From Mesostigma viride (Eukaryota > Streptophyta > Mesostigmatophyceae > Mesostigmatales > Mesostigmataceae), in assembly GCA_009746045.1 (NCBI GenBank), contig RPFO01001752.1:1-64000 (forward strand): DNA of 64,000 nucleotides. Reading direction: 5' to 3'. The notes under the pieces were generated by a model. That model did no database searches and was not told where the DNA came from. It saw nothing but the letters and a program-made list of their open reading frames with translations. The translations under genes were made by a program, and so were the position numbers. Below are positions 47,225-60,440 of this stretch, piece by piece (positions within the stretch are counted from its first letter, which is position 1; every line of letters starts with the position of its first letter).

Positions 47225-47802
47225 CTTAAATTCACGGTCAGATCACGTTCAGACTTAAATTTCGGTCTGAATCGAAAATTGCTATGGAATCCTAAGTTAT
47301 ACGGTTTCTGAACGAAATGCGTTCAGTTTTTCTGAACAAACCTCGCCTGTACATGCCGGGGTTGTACGTCTCCCGAGAACGGCGCGTTCTCGGCCTAGCG
47401 ATGGGCCCAGTAGGCGTACTTCCGCGTCCCACATCGGTCTACTAGCCGCCGAAAGTTTGATTCGCGTCTTTGTTTGACGGGGCGCGCAACAAGCCGACAT
47501 CGTGCCGGGTTCCGTATTTTTATCTGGCCGCGGCCATTGGCTGGCCTCCCCACCTGTGCGCAAACGAGCTGAACAGGATCTGGACATAACTGCCGTTTCA
47601 GGCCCGTTCAGGAAACCTTAACACTCGATCTGCCTAGTTTGCCACTTTTCGGGCAACTGCTCCGATTGGGCGCCACCGCGGATCTCCGGATCGCACTGAC
47701 TATCGGCCGCCCTGCGCTCGCGGTTTTCGTACGGGCCACTTTTCGGGCCTCACGGTTCGCCAAACTTTTGCGTTGGGGTTAATCGTAGTCACTAGAAGGG
47801 GA
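47225..47802 (+). promoter_or_regulatory. Diverged GTTCAG region and start box before array 2
   Basis: It aligns with 24950-25450 through TTTGTTTGACGG, CCCGTTCAGGAAA and ACACTCGATCT. GTTCAG and CTGAAC motifs recur. It ends AATCGTAGTCACTAGAAGGGG, then ACAAGATC and an A-type hairpin (47810-47824). Confidence 0.4.
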
Positions 47803-50800
47803 CAAGATCGGGGGCTCCGCCCCCGAACCCCCGCTACTTGGCAGATTCTGTGCCTCAACGGCTTTTTGTGCCTCAACGGCGAGTACCAGCACAGCCGTAC
47901 ACTCCCGCTTACACAGCCCGCCCACTAGCAAGACAGCCGAACCTGTACGGCCGGCCACAGCCTGTGATTCCATGGATTACGCCACGATTCCATGCAAACT
48001 CATGGTGCCGGACGGGTTGCTGGCCTATTTTGGGAAGCCGGTGGCTGAACCGAACCGCAACTAAACCTGGTATGTCAGCACGTCAGGTCCGTCCGTCAGA
48101 TTCCTCACTTTTTGCCAGCAACCGCCAAATACCACTTGAATCGGTCCTCTCCTCGCCGTTTTCCTCGCCAATTTCCCTCGTCCGGCCCAAACGCCTAGGC
48201 CAATTTCAAGCTGAACTTGGCACGCATCGTCGTCGATAGCTACGGAGCTTAGAAACTCGGAGTTCTGGACCGTTACGCGCAGGTAACGGCCGTTTTAGTC
48301 TGTTTTACTGACTACTACTGTCGTCACGGGGTATTTGTTTGAGTTCCCGTCTTAGAAGAGTTTGGGTGCCGGACGCTACGCGGTGACAGGCCGCTAGAAA
48401 GCCTACGGACGCGATCTGCTGAAAGATTTTGTGGAAACAAATTGTGCGTTCGGATTTTTGCGCTACTCGTGTACGGACAACGTTTGCCGGAAGAGTTTGC
48501 GGAACAATTGGGCCGACCTAAAAGTAGTATATAAGGGCAACAAGATCGGGGGCTCCGCCCCCGAACCCCCGCTACTTGGCAGATTCTGTGCCTCAACGGC
48601 TTTTTGTGCCTCAACGGCGAGTACCAGCACAGCCGTACACTCCCGCTTACACAGCCCGCCCACTAGCAAGACAGCCGAACCTGTACGGCCGGCCACAGCC
48701 TGTGATTCCATGGATTACGCCACGATTCCATGCAAACTCATGGTGCCGGACGGGTTGCTGGCCTATTTTGGGAAGCCGGTGGCTGAACCGAACCGCAACT
48801 AAACCTGGTATGTCAGCACGTCAGGTCCGTCCGTCAGATTCCTCACTTTTTGCCAGCAACCGCCAAATACCACTTGAATCGGTCCTCTCCTCGCCGTTTT
48901 CCTCGCCAATTTCCCTCGTCCGGCCCAAACGCCTAGGCCAATTTCAAGCTGAACTTGGCACGCATCGTCGTCGATAGCTACGGAGCTTAGAAACTCGGAG
49001 TTCTGGACCGTTACGCGCAGGTAACGGCCGTTTTAGTCTGTTTTACTGACTACTACTGTCGTCACGGGGTATTTGTTTGAGTTCCCGTCTTAGAAGAGTT
49101 TGGGTGCCGGACGCTACGCGGTGACAGGCCGCTAGAAAGCCTACGGACGCGATCTGCTGAAAGATTTTGTGGAAACAAATTGTGCGTTCGGATTTTTGCG
49201 CTACTAGGGTACGGACAACGTTTGCCGGAAGAGTTTGCGGAACAATTGGCGGACCATAATCGTAGTATAAAGGGCAACAAGATCGGGGGCTCCGCCCCCG
49301 AACCCCCGCTACTTGGCAGATTCTGTGCCTCAACGGCTTTTTGTGCCTCAACGGCGAGTACCAGCACAGCCGTACACTCCCGCTTACACAGCCCGCCCAC
49401 TAGCAAGACAGCCGAACCTGTACGGCAGGCCACATCCTGTGATTCCATGGATTACGCCACGATTCCATGCAAATTCATGGTGCCGGACGGTTTGCTGGCC
49501 TATTTTGGGAAGCCGGTGGCTGAACCGAACCGCAACTAAACCTGGTATGTCAGCACGTCAGGTCCGTCCGTCAGCTTTCTCGCTTGTTGCCAGCAACCGC
49601 CAAATACCCCTTGAATCGGTCCTCTCCTCGCCGCTTTCCTTGCCAATTTCCCTCGTCCGTTCCAAACGCCTAGGCCAATTTCAAGCTCAACTCGGAACGC
49701 AAGGCTTTGGCGCTTAGCTACTCGGAAAAATTCACGGTTACGAGGAGGTTACGGCCGTTTCTAGTCGAAACGCTTTTACTGATTGACGGTTGGCAGGTAT
49801 TTGTTTGAGTTCCGTGTTGAGAAAAGTTTGGGCGCCAGACGCTACGCGGTGACAGGCCGCTAGAAAGCCTACGGATGGGATCTGCGTAAAGATTTTGCGT
49901 AAACAAATTGCGCGTTCGGATTTTTGCGCTACTTGGGTACGGACAACGTTTGCCGGAAGAGTTTGCGGAACAATTGGCGCAGCCAAAAAGTAGTATAAAG
50001 GGCAACAAGATCGGGGGCTCCGCCCCCGAACCCCCGCTACTTGGCAGATTCTGTGCCTCAACGGCTTTTTGTGCCTCAACGGCGAGTACCAGCACAGCCG
50101 TACACTCCCGCTCACACAGCCCGCCCACTAGCAAGACAGCCGAACCTGTACGGCCGGCCACAGCCTGTGATCCCCTGGATTACGCCTCGATTCCATGCAA
50201 ACTCATGGTGCCGGACGGTTTGCTGGCCTATTTTGGGAAGCCGGTGGCTGAACCGAACCGCAACTAAACCTGTTATGTCAGTACGTCAGATCCGTCCGTC
50301 AGCTTTCTCGCTTTTTGCCAGCAACCGCCAAATACCCCTTGAATCGGTCCTCTCCTCGCCGTTTTCCCTGCCAATTTCCCTCGTCCGTTCCAAACGCCTA
50401 GGCCAATTTCAAGCTCAACTTGGCACGCATCGTTTTGGCTCGCTCCTACGCTGAGCTACTAAATGTATTAGACCGTTACTCAGCCGTTACGTATATTTCC
50501 TCTAATGCTGGCGAAATTGGCTGGAGGTTGTTTGGCTACTCGTCTTAGAAGAGTTTGGGCGCCGGACGCTACGCGGTGACAGGCCGCTAGAAAGCCTACG
50601 GACACGATTTGCTGAAAGATTTTGTGGAAACAAATTTTGCGTTCCGATTTTCGCGCTACTAGTGTACGGACAACGTTTGCCGGAAGAGTTTGCGGAAGAG
50701 TTTGCGCAGCCAAAAAGTAGTATAAAGGGCAACAAGATCGGGGGCTCCGCCCCCGAACCCCCGCTACTTGGCAGATTCTGTGCCTCAACGGCTTTTTGTG

Positions 50801-53644
50801 CCTCAACGGCGAGTACCAGCACAGCCGTACACTCCCGCTCACACAGCCCGCCCACTAGCAAGACAGCCGAACCTGTACGGCCGGCCACAGCCTGTGATCC
50901 CCTGGATTACGCCTCGATTCCATGCAAACTCATGGTGCCGGACGGTTTGCTGGCCTATTTTGGGAAGCCGGTGGCTGAACCGAACCGCAACTAAACCTGT
51001 TATGTCAGTACGTCAGATCCGTCCGTCAGCTTTCTCGCTTTTTGCCAGCAACCGCCAAATACCCCTTGAATCGGTCCTCTCCTCGCCGTTTTCCCTGCCA
51101 ATTTCCCTCGTCCGTTCCAAACGCCTAGGCCAATTTCAAGCTCAACTTGGCACGCATCGTTTTGGCTCGCTCCTACGCTGAGCTACTAAATGTATTAGAC
51201 CGTTACTCAGCCGTTACGTATATTTCCTCTAATGCTGGCGAAATTGGCTGGAGGTTGTTTGGCTACTCGTCTTAGAAGAGTTTGGGCGCCGGACGCTACG
51301 CGGTGACAGGCCGCTAGAAAGCCTACGGACACGATTTGCTGAAAGATTTTGTGGAAACAAATTTTGCGTTCCGATTTTCGCGCTACTAGTGTACGGACAA
51401 CGTTTGCCGGAAGAGTTTGCGGAAGAGTTTGCGCAGCCAAAAAGTAGTATAAAGGGCAACAAGATCGGGGGCTCCGCCCCCGAACCCCCGCTACTTGGCA
51501 GATTCTGTGCCTCAACGGCTTTTTGTGCCTCAACGGCGAGTACCAGCACAGCCGTACACTCCCGCTCACACAGCCCGCCCACTAGCAAGACAGCCGAACC
51601 TGTACGGCCGGCCACAGCCTGTGATCCCCTGGATTACGCCTCGATTCCATGCAAACTCATGGTGCCGGACGGTTTGCTGGCCTATTTTGGGAAGCCGGTG
51701 GCTGAACCGAACCGCAACTAAACCTGTTATGTCAGTACGTCAGATCCGTCCGTCAGCTTTCTCGCTTTTTGCCAGCAACCGCCAAATACCCCTTGAATCG
51801 GTCCTCTCCTCGCCGTTTTCCCTGCCAATTTCCCTCGTCCGTTCCAAACGCCTAGGCCAATTTCAAGCTCAACTTGGCACGCATCGTTTTGGCTCGCTCC
51901 TACGCTGAGCTACTAAATGTATTAGACCGTTACTCAGCCGTTACGTATATTTCCTCTAATGCTGGCGAAATTGGCTGGAGGTTGTTTGGCTACTCGTCTT
52001 AGAAGAGTTTGGGCGCCGGACGCTACGCGGTGACAGGCCGCTAGAAAGCCTACGGACACGATTTGCTGAAAGATTTTGTGGAAACAAATTTTGCGTTCCG
52101 ATTTTCGCGCTACTAGTGTACGGACAACGTTTGCCGGAAGAGTTTGCGGAAGAGTTTGCGCAGCCAAAAAGTAGTATAAAGGGCAACAAGATCGGGGGCT
52201 CCGCCCCCGAACCCCCGCTACTTGGCAGATTCTGTGCCTCAACGGCTTTTTGTGCCTCAACGGCGAGTACCAGCACAGCCGTACACTCCCGCTCACACAG
52301 CCCGCCCACTAGCAAGACAGCCGAACCTGTACGGCCGGCCACAGCCTGTGATCCCCTGGATTACGCCTCGATTCCATGCAAACTCATGGTGCCGGACGGT
52401 TTGCTGGCCTATTTTGGGAAGCCGGTGGCTGAACCGAACCGCAACTAAACCTGTTATGTCAGTACGTCAGATCCGTCCGTCAGCTTTCTCGCTTTTTGCC
52501 AGCAACCGCCAAATACCCCTTGAATCGGTCCTCTCCTCGCCGTTTTCCCTGCCAATTTCCCTCGTCCGTTCCAAACGCCTAGGCCAATTTCAAGCTCAAC
52601 TTGGCACGCATCGTTTTGGCTCGCTCCTACGCTGAGCTACTAAATGTATTAGACCGTTACTCAGCCGTTACGTATATTTCCTCTAATGCTGGCGAAATTG
52701 GCTGGAGGTTGTTTGGCTACTCGTCTTAGAAGAGTTTGGGCGCCGGACGCTACGCGGTGACAGGCCGCTAGAAAGCCTACGGACACGATTTGCTGAAAGA
52801 TTTTGTGGAAACAAATTTTGCGTTCCGATTTTCGCGCTACTAGTGTACGGACAACGTTTGCCGGAAGAGTTTGCGGAAGAGTTTGCGCAGCCAAAAAGTA
52901 GTATAAAGGGCAACAAGATCGGGGGCTCCGCCCCCGAACCCCCGCTACTTGGCAGATTCTGTGCCTCAACGGCTTTTTGTGCCTCAACGGCGAGTACCAG
53001 CACAGCCGTACACTCCCGCTTACACAGCCCGCCCACTAGCAAGACAGCCGAACCTGTACGGCCGGCCACAGCCTGTGATTCCATGGATTACGCCACGATT
53101 CCATGCAAACTCATGGTGCCGGACGGGTTGCTGGCCTATTTTGGGAAGCCGGTGGCTGAACCGAACCGCAACTAAACCTGGTATGTCAGCACGTCAGGTC
53201 CGTCCGTCAGATTCCTCACTTTTTGCCAGCAACCGCCAAATACCACTTGAATCGGTCCTCTCCTCGCCGTTTTCCTCGCCAATTTCCCTCGTCCGGCCCA
53301 AACGCCTAGGCCAATTTCAAGCTGAACTTGGCACGCATCGTCGTCGATAGCTACGGAGCTTAGAAACTCGGAGTTCTGGACCGTTACGCGCAGGTAACGG
53401 CCGTTTTAGTCTGTTTTACTGACTACTACTGTCGTCACGGGGTATTTGTTTGAGTTCCCGTCTTAGAAGAGTTTGGGTGCCGGACGCTACGCGGTGACAG
53501 GCCGCTAGAAAGCCTACGGACGCGATCTGCTGAAAGATTTTGTGGAAACAAATTGTGCGTTCGGATTTTTGCGCTACTAGGGTACGGACAACGTTTGCCG
53601 GAAGAGTTTGCGGAACAATTGGCGGACCATAATCGTAGTATAAA
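47803..53644 (+). repeat. Short tandem array 2: eight units (727-738 bases)
   Basis: A-modules start at 47803, 48541, 49278, 50006, 50733, 51460, 52187 and 52914. The first two and the last match the array-1 consensus. The 50006-52913 units form a 727-base subfamily with a distinct tail (GCATCGTTTTGGCTCGCTCC) and appear identical in ORF content for three copies. The last unit stops at TATAAA, where the truncated RPA-like gene begins. Confidence 0.95.
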
Positions 53645-53811
53645 GTACTTGGAGTGCTTCTGGGTAGGTAGCAATCCCAAATCGCATTCCTTGTTCTTCA
53701 TATACAGCTTGTGCATCACTATCTCAAGGAGACGACCAACATATATCTATTTCTTTGCCTTCTTGACTAACTTATTCTCGTTATTGTGTGCATTGTTGTT
53801 CTTGGGCGCAG

Positions 53812-54889
53812 GTTTACACTCCACTTGCGGAATGGCAACAACATGCGTCTGGTTGACACGCCCATCGATGGAGGCAACTTCACGATGCCGTTCGACTTCA
53901 CGCCGTTCAAAGCGCTGGAAAAGAAGATCCCGGTCGCCAATGGCCACGTTAAGGCCTCCGTGGATGTCTTTGGTCTGGTGAACGCCATTTACCGACCGAA
54001 GGCATCGGCCAAGACGTCGCGGACACGCATCATCCTTGCGGACTCTTCCACGGCTGCGACGGCCGCCACCATTTCGGTCATGCTGTTCGACGACGCCCAA
54101 CAGGCGGTGGTCGACAACGCGCACGCAGGCGCCACGCTGGTCATCGCCATCAAAGGCGCCAAGCTCGGGTATTACCAGGGGAATGTGACCCTGGCTGCGG
54201 GAAACACCGCTTACGTCACCACCAGCGACGTGGTGGGCGGCGACGCAGCAACTTTGAAGGCCGATGCCCTCAAAGATGACAAGTACAAAGGAATCGCCAT
54301 CGTCGACGAATCTCCGGTCATGTCGTTGGTGGACATCAGCGCCAAGGCGTGGAGCGACCTCAAAGCGGGCTCCTTTTCTGCGACGTGCGAGGCTCAGCTC
54401 ACCCCCGCCGAGCACTATAATGACCCAAAGCGGTGCATTTACTATGGCTGTGTGCAAAAGGCGCGGTCGTCAAACCGCACGTGTCGCAAGGCCCTCGTCG
54501 ACGGGGTGTGCACTGACCACCCCGGGGTACACCAGAAGGGCAGCCCGTTTTTCCACGGGGGATGCTACATTCGAGATCCCAACCACTTCATCAAGGTGTC
54601 CCTGTTCACGGACGGAGTGTCGTCCATGCTTCGCGACCCGCCCGTCACGCCAACCGAGTGGCTTGACATGGACCCGAAGGAGCGCGCCCAGCTGTGGGAA
54701 AACTTCTTTTCGTCCAACCGATGGACGAACCTCCACCTGCGTGTCCGCCCGGCGCAGTTCGCGTCCGCCGCCCCCGGGTCCAAGGAAGGGCCCCAGTACC
54801 TCCTGGTCGCGAAGGACTACTTCTTCCCTGATCTCGACAAGCAGGCCCAGGACATCAAGTGGGATGATTTTGATTGGTCCTCTGTTTGA
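53812..54889 (+). pseudogene. 5'-truncated RPA-like gene, copy 2
   Basis: Only the last 19 bases of coding exon 1, intron 2 (53664-53811) and exon 2 remain. The TATA box, leader intron, ATG and most of the first OB fold are missing. Exon 2 is intact: the first in-frame ATG of the spliced product (53843) would give 348 residues, keeping the DBD-B-like and zinc-ribbon DBD-C-like domains. If the intron were retained, an in-frame ATG at 53786 would give 367 residues. A short-repeat TATA-like box ends at the junction, so expression from it is possible. Whether it is a functional truncated paralogue or a pseudogene is undecided. Confidence 0.6.
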
Positions 54890-55477
54890 TTTAGCATCGC
54901 AGGCACCCCGACGCGTGCACTACAGTTAGGTCTTTTGCATCCATAATGGATGCTCCATTGCCTTGTGAGTTGTTTTTGGCTGCACCTGTAGCCTGCCTTG
55001 TTGGCCATATGAGAGGAATGGGTGTCTCACCTCTCCTTGCTATGTAGCTCGCATAGACTTTTTTTGCTTTTGCTTTGCAGTCGCTGTCACGTGTCTATTA
55101 ATGGGTTAATGAATAAATGATTGAATGCGTACATTGGCATTTAGCAGACCATTGTTACATTAATGATGTATTGTTATGCTCTATGCCACCCCAATTGAAA
55201 CACGAGTTAAATTAATTAATTAATGGGAGGATGTCCTTATTAAATCATATGTTGTCTCCTTGAAAAATATACAATCATATATACAAGCATTAGAAATAGT
55301 ACACAATGAGGCATTATAATTAATTAATATACAATCACACATATAAAAAATAAAAAATATATACATTATAAATACAATTAAATATATATACATCAAAATC
55401 AACGTAAGCAGACCTGCTTTCATGCATTCCACGTCAGACACCGTTGGTACTTACCAATAGCTAATCAGAATATACCA

Positions 55478-55697
55478 GAATGTGGTGGGGAGCTCCCATG
55501 CATACATGGGAGTAAGGGGGGGCTTACATGCGTGCTAGGGTCGTGGGGTGGCTGCCATGCATGCGTGGGTTGGTGGAGTGGCTGGCAGCATGCGTAGGTT
55601 GTGGAGTGGCTGGCAGCATGCGTAGGTTTGTGGGGTGGCTGGCATGCATGCAAGGGTGTGGGGGATGCTGGCATGTGTGCGTGGGTTTGTGGGGTGA
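55478..55697. repeat. Short G-rich minisatellite, second copy
   Basis: Same as 3738-3957, with the AT-rich spacer 54890-55470 before it matching 3150-3730. Confidence 0.85.
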
Positions 55698-55733
55698 AGA
55701 TTAATCGTTACTGGAGGTACCGTTGGCACTTAC

Positions 55734-56570
55734 CAATAGCCAATCAAAAGATACCATCCAATAGTCCCCACGACAGCTCCCAGTTCCAAATGAAGATCTG
55801 CACATACAGGGAACGCCCACATCACAGCACATGACCACAGGCATGTGAGGGAAATAAAAATAAACCGTGTCAACTTTTCTTATGCACATAAGTGACCCCC
55901 AAAATGCAGTTGTAAATGATGCATTCCAATATGGCACCCACCTGGCCTGCAAATGGCGACAACGAGGCGTTCATGGCCATTAATGGCCACTTCTGCCACC
56001 ATCACAATTGCCGCTATGAAACTTCCAACGGCAACGTCGCAGAATTCCCGCGTGCGGGCCATCTCGAGCGCCGTCGTGAGGACACCCCAAAGCAGGTCGA
56101 GTAGAAACCCCGCCATGAATATGGCCTGCGTGCCGACCTTCTCAAGCGCCATCATGAGCACACCCCAAAGCAAGTCGTGTAGCAACCCCGCCATGAAAAC
56201 GACGTGCATCGGCGACATGACCACACCTGCATGGACACCCACACTGATACACGAAAGCATTTAACATGTTGCACAAAGGTACGCTAGCATCCTAGATGCA
56301 CGAACAAAAGGAGTTGACACAAACAAATGCACCACTCCTAACTTGTTTCATCCCAATATAATACATGGCAACAACAAAACTGCTGCAATGCCCACCTGCG
56401 CCGCCAAAGTCTGGCCCCTCCCCTTCAGGATGCCCAAGAAGCCCCACCAGAATCGCGATGCACACCAGCGCAACCACCACGCGGCGTACGAATCTGCCAT
56501 GTTGGCTGAAATCCAGCACACCGACCAACACAAAAATATTCAAGGCAGTCCATGCATTTGAAAACACACA
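55734..56570 (-). CDS. Multi-pass membrane protein, second copy (partial model)
   Basis: Exons 56570-56396, 56226-55942 and 55797-55734 reproduce the model at 3994-4830 with the same frames and splice sites. Possible upstream exons fall at 56684-56866. Confidence 0.5.
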
Positions 56571-57491
56571 CTAATAAGTTGCCATCATTTCCCCCAGGGA
56601 TCACCACTTCAAGTACTAAAGGTGGTGGCATGGCCAATTTTACTAACTGCTGGCTAAACACGCCCACCAACAAGTGCAGAAACTGAATAAAGCACTGAAC
56701 ATTTCAGCAGCATTTCCCCTAGGGAACTCCATGACTAGAGAAGAAAATAAAAAACACCATATGCCCCAACAGTTCCTTGAATGACCAACATATTTCGTTA
56801 CCTGAAATCCACCAACCAAAAATTGAAAGCCGCCAACATTCTCTTTATACGACAGCTCTCCTGTTCCTGTGCGGCAAAAAGAAATGGTGAACATGGCAAG
56901 CAAGAGAGGCAAATCAATTCAGCACAGCCACCCCATTAGAGTTGTGGTGAAAAACAATTCCGGCATAGCTTGCGCGACGCAACAGTGGCCACAACAATAC
57001 AACACCCTGAATGCCAGCCCCCACCGCGTCTTATCCAGGGGGGGAGTTGAAAATTTCGGCAGCATTTCCCCTAGGAAAATGGAATCCCGGGAGATCATTC
57101 CAGCGCCATGCCGCCTAGGCTACTCCGCAATGCACGGCCGGGGCAACAGGAACGGAAAACTGGAAATCTCGCCAGCAAATTCCCATAGAATTTCCCAAAA
57201 GGATGCCTATAAAACGAAAAAACGGGAGTGCCAACAACGAGCTTATGCAAGTGTATGGACATACCAATAACTGCTTGGATGGCTGCCCTCGCGTTTTCCC
57301 TCGACTCAGTTCATCACCTAATCCAATGCAGCCAACGCTCGTGGGTGTGACCAAAATACAGAACCTCGCAATATTGTTCGGTCTGTCGAAGCACAAAATT
57401 TGCGGTTGTGTTTGCAATTATTGTGTTTGCTCAAATGCAGGATTGACGAGCGCCACACAAAATTTGCATAAGAGGCTACCGGTACCTCTAC

Positions 57492-57637
57492 GTAGCATAG
57501 ATGATCGATCTGGACTTGGCAAAACAGGTTATAATGCCGATCATCTATGCTACAGGTCGATTCTCTATGCTACAGGCGTAAAAAAACAGGTTATTAGGCC
57601 GATCATCTATGCTACATGTCGATCATCTATGCTACAG
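57492..57637. repeat. Iteron-like cluster, second copy
   Basis: Same layout as 5752-5897: one inverted and four direct copies of the 20-base motif. Confidence 0.85.
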
Positions 57638-57674
57638 GCCTATACACGGACTGTTTCGGAATAGCTGAGGCCAC

Positions 57675-58218
57675 TAATACGAACCACGCTCCACTTCGGT
57701 CTACTACAGCTGCCACACGCTAAGTGTCGGCGCTTGGTATGTGCTGTATGGAGTGGCGTGATCCACAACGTCGTTGTGGATCACGCACTACTTTCAGTAC
57801 ATTACCGCGGTTTACTGGACCGAAGGTGGGTCCTCTACACAAAAGGAGGGTCCTCTATCATATAGCCCCGTTTGTTAGTAAGATGGTGGGGTGGGTCCTC
57901 TACAAGAAAGGATGGTCCTCTATATAAATGATAATACGAACCACGCTCCACTTCGGTCTACTACAGCTGCCACACGCTAAGTGTCGGCGCTTGGTATGTG
58001 CTGTATGGAGTGGCGTGATCCACAACGTCGTTGTGGATCACGCACTACTTTCAGTACATTACCGCGGTTTACTGGACCGAAGGTGGGTCCTCTACACAAA
58101 AGGAGGGTCCTCTATCATATAGCCCCGTTTGTTAGTAAGATGGTGGGGTGGGTCCTCTACAAGAAAGGATGGTCCTCTATCATATAGCCCCGTTTGTTAG
58201 TAAGATGGTGGGGTGGGT
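57675..58218. repeat. 257-base tandem repeat, second copy
   Basis: Same two and a fraction units as 5935-6478, each with the 31-base hairpin. Confidence 0.9.
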
Positions 58219-58352
58219 GTCGGACGGCCGAGTAGAGGTCACGGAGTAAGGAACCAATCCATGTTCGGTTTGAAACTGACCACGTGTTGTTACTGGTTGA
58301 TAGAGGCGGGCCGGGTGTTCAGAGACATTGTTACGGCAAGTAACATACTGTA

Positions 58353-60274
58353 CCGTCCGTCAGATTCCTCACTTTTTGCCAGCAACCGCCAAATACCTCT
58401 TGAATCGGTCCTCTCCTCGCCGTTTTCCTCGCCAATTTCCCTCGTCCGGCCCAAACGCCTAGGCCAATTTCAAGCTGAACTTGGCACGCATCGTCGTCGA
58501 TAGCTACGGAGCTTAGAAACTCGGAGTTCTGGACCGTTACGCGCAGGTAACGGCCGTTTTAGTCTGTTTTACTGACTACTACTGTCGTCACGGGGTATTT
58601 GTTTGAGTTCCCGTCTTAGAAGAGTTTGGGTGCCGGACGCTACGCGGTGACAGGCCGCTAGAAAGCCTACGGACGCGATCTGCTGAAAGATTTTGTGGAA
58701 ACAAATTGTGCGTTCGGATTTTTGCGCTACTCGTGTACGGACAACGTTTGCCGGAAGAGTTTGCGGAACAATTGGGCCGACCTAAAAGTAGTATATAAGG
58801 GCAACAAGATCGGGGGCTCCGCCCCCGAACCCCCGCTACTTGGCAGATTCTGTGCCTCAACGGCTTTTTGTGCCTCAACGGCGAGTACCAGCACAGCCGT
58901 ACACTCCCGCTTACACAGCCCGCCCACTAGCAAGACAGCCGAACCTGTACGGCCGGCCACAGCCTGTGATTCCATGGATTACGCCACGATTCCATGCAAA
59001 CTCATGGTGCCGGACGGGTTGCTGGCCTATTTTGGGAAGCCGGTGGCTGAACCGAACCGCAACTAAACCTGGTATGTCAGCACGTCAGGTCCGTCCGTCA
59101 GATTCCTCACTTTTTGCCAGCAACCGCCAAATACCACTTGAATCGGTCCTCTCCTCGCCGTTTTCCTCGCCAATTTCCCTCGTCCGGCCCAAACGCCTAG
59201 GCCAATTTCAAGCTGAACTTGGCACGCATCGTCGTCGATAGCTACGGAGCTTAGAAACTCGGAGTTCTGGACCGTTACGCGCAGGTAACGGCCGTTTTAG
59301 TCTGTTTTACTGACTACTACTGTCGTCACGGGGTATTTGTTTGAGTTCCCGTCTTAGAAGAGTTTGGGTGCCGGACGCTACGCGGTGACAGGCCGCTAGA
59401 AAGCCTACGGACGCGATCTGCTGAAAGATTTTGTGGAAACAAATTGTGCGTTCGGATTTTTGCGCTACTCGTGTACGGACAACGTTTGCCGGAAGAGTTT
59501 GCGGAACAATTGGGCCGACCTAAAAGTAGTATATAAGGGCAACAAGATCGGGGGCTCCGCCCCCGAACCCCCGCTACTTGGCAGATTCTGTGCCTCAACG
59601 GCTTTTTGTGCCTCAACGGCGAGTACCAGCACAGCCGTACACTCCCGCTTACACAGCCCGCCCACTAGCAAGACAGCCGAACCTGTACGGCCGGCCACAG
59701 CCTGTGATTCCATGGATTACGCCACGATTCCATGCAAACTCATGGTGCCGGACGGGTTGCTGGCCTATTTTGGGAAGCCGGTGGCTGAACCGAACCGCAA
59801 CTAAACCTGGTATGTCAGCACGTCAGGTCCGTCCGTCAGATTCCTCACTTTTTGCCAGCAACCGCCAAATACCACTTGAATCGGTCCTCTCCTCGCCGTT
59901 TTCCTCGCCAATTTCCCTCGTCCGGCCCAAACGCCTAGGCCAATTTCAAGCTGAACTTGGCACGCATCGTCGTCGATAGCTACGGAGCTTAGAAACTCGG
60001 AGTTCTGGACCGTTACGCGCAGGTAACGGCCGTTTTAGTCTGTTTTACTGACTACTACTGTCGTCACGGGGTATTTGTTTGAGTTCCCGTCTTAGAAGAG
60101 TTTGGGTGCCGGACGCTACGCGGTGACAGGCCGCTAGAAAGCCTACGGACGCGATCTGCTGAAAGATTTTGTGGAAACAAATTGTGCGTTCGGATTTTTG
60201 CGCTACTAGGGTACGGACAACGTTTGCCGGAAGAGTTTGCGGAACAATTGGCGGACCATAATCGTAGTATAAAG
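58353..60274 (+). repeat. Short tandem array 3: partial unit plus two units
   Basis: A-modules start at 58805 and 59543. It corresponds to array 1 but has only two A-modules; the second unit ends at TATAAA next to RPA copy 3. Confidence 0.95.
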
Positions 60275-60440
60275 TACTTGGAGTGCTTCTGGGTAGGTAG
60301 CAATCCCAAATCGCATTCCTTGTTCTTCATATACAGCTTGTGCATCACTATCTCAAGGAGACGACCAACATATATCTATTTCTTTGCCTTCTTGACTAAC
60401 TTATTCTCGTTATTGTGTGCATTGTTGTTCTTGGGCGCAG

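Larger units (their letters stand above)
43728..47802 (+). repeat. Diverged sixth unit (U6)
   Basis: Same order as U1-U5 but clearly older: C module (43728-44035), spacer resembling 21420-21597 (44036-44280), minisatellite (44281-45826), a CCATGGC/TGCC-rich insert, a diverged exon block (46041-46800), TATA box (46921), a GTTCAG region and a start box leading into array 2. Confidence 0.85.
53645..60274 (+). repeat. 6,629-base superunit, first copy
   Basis: It consists of the 1905-6985 block (offset 51,740; I saw no difference) followed by array 3. The second copy starts at 60275. Junctions at 53644/53645 and 60274/60275 share TATAAAG before TACTTGGAG. Confidence 0.93.
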
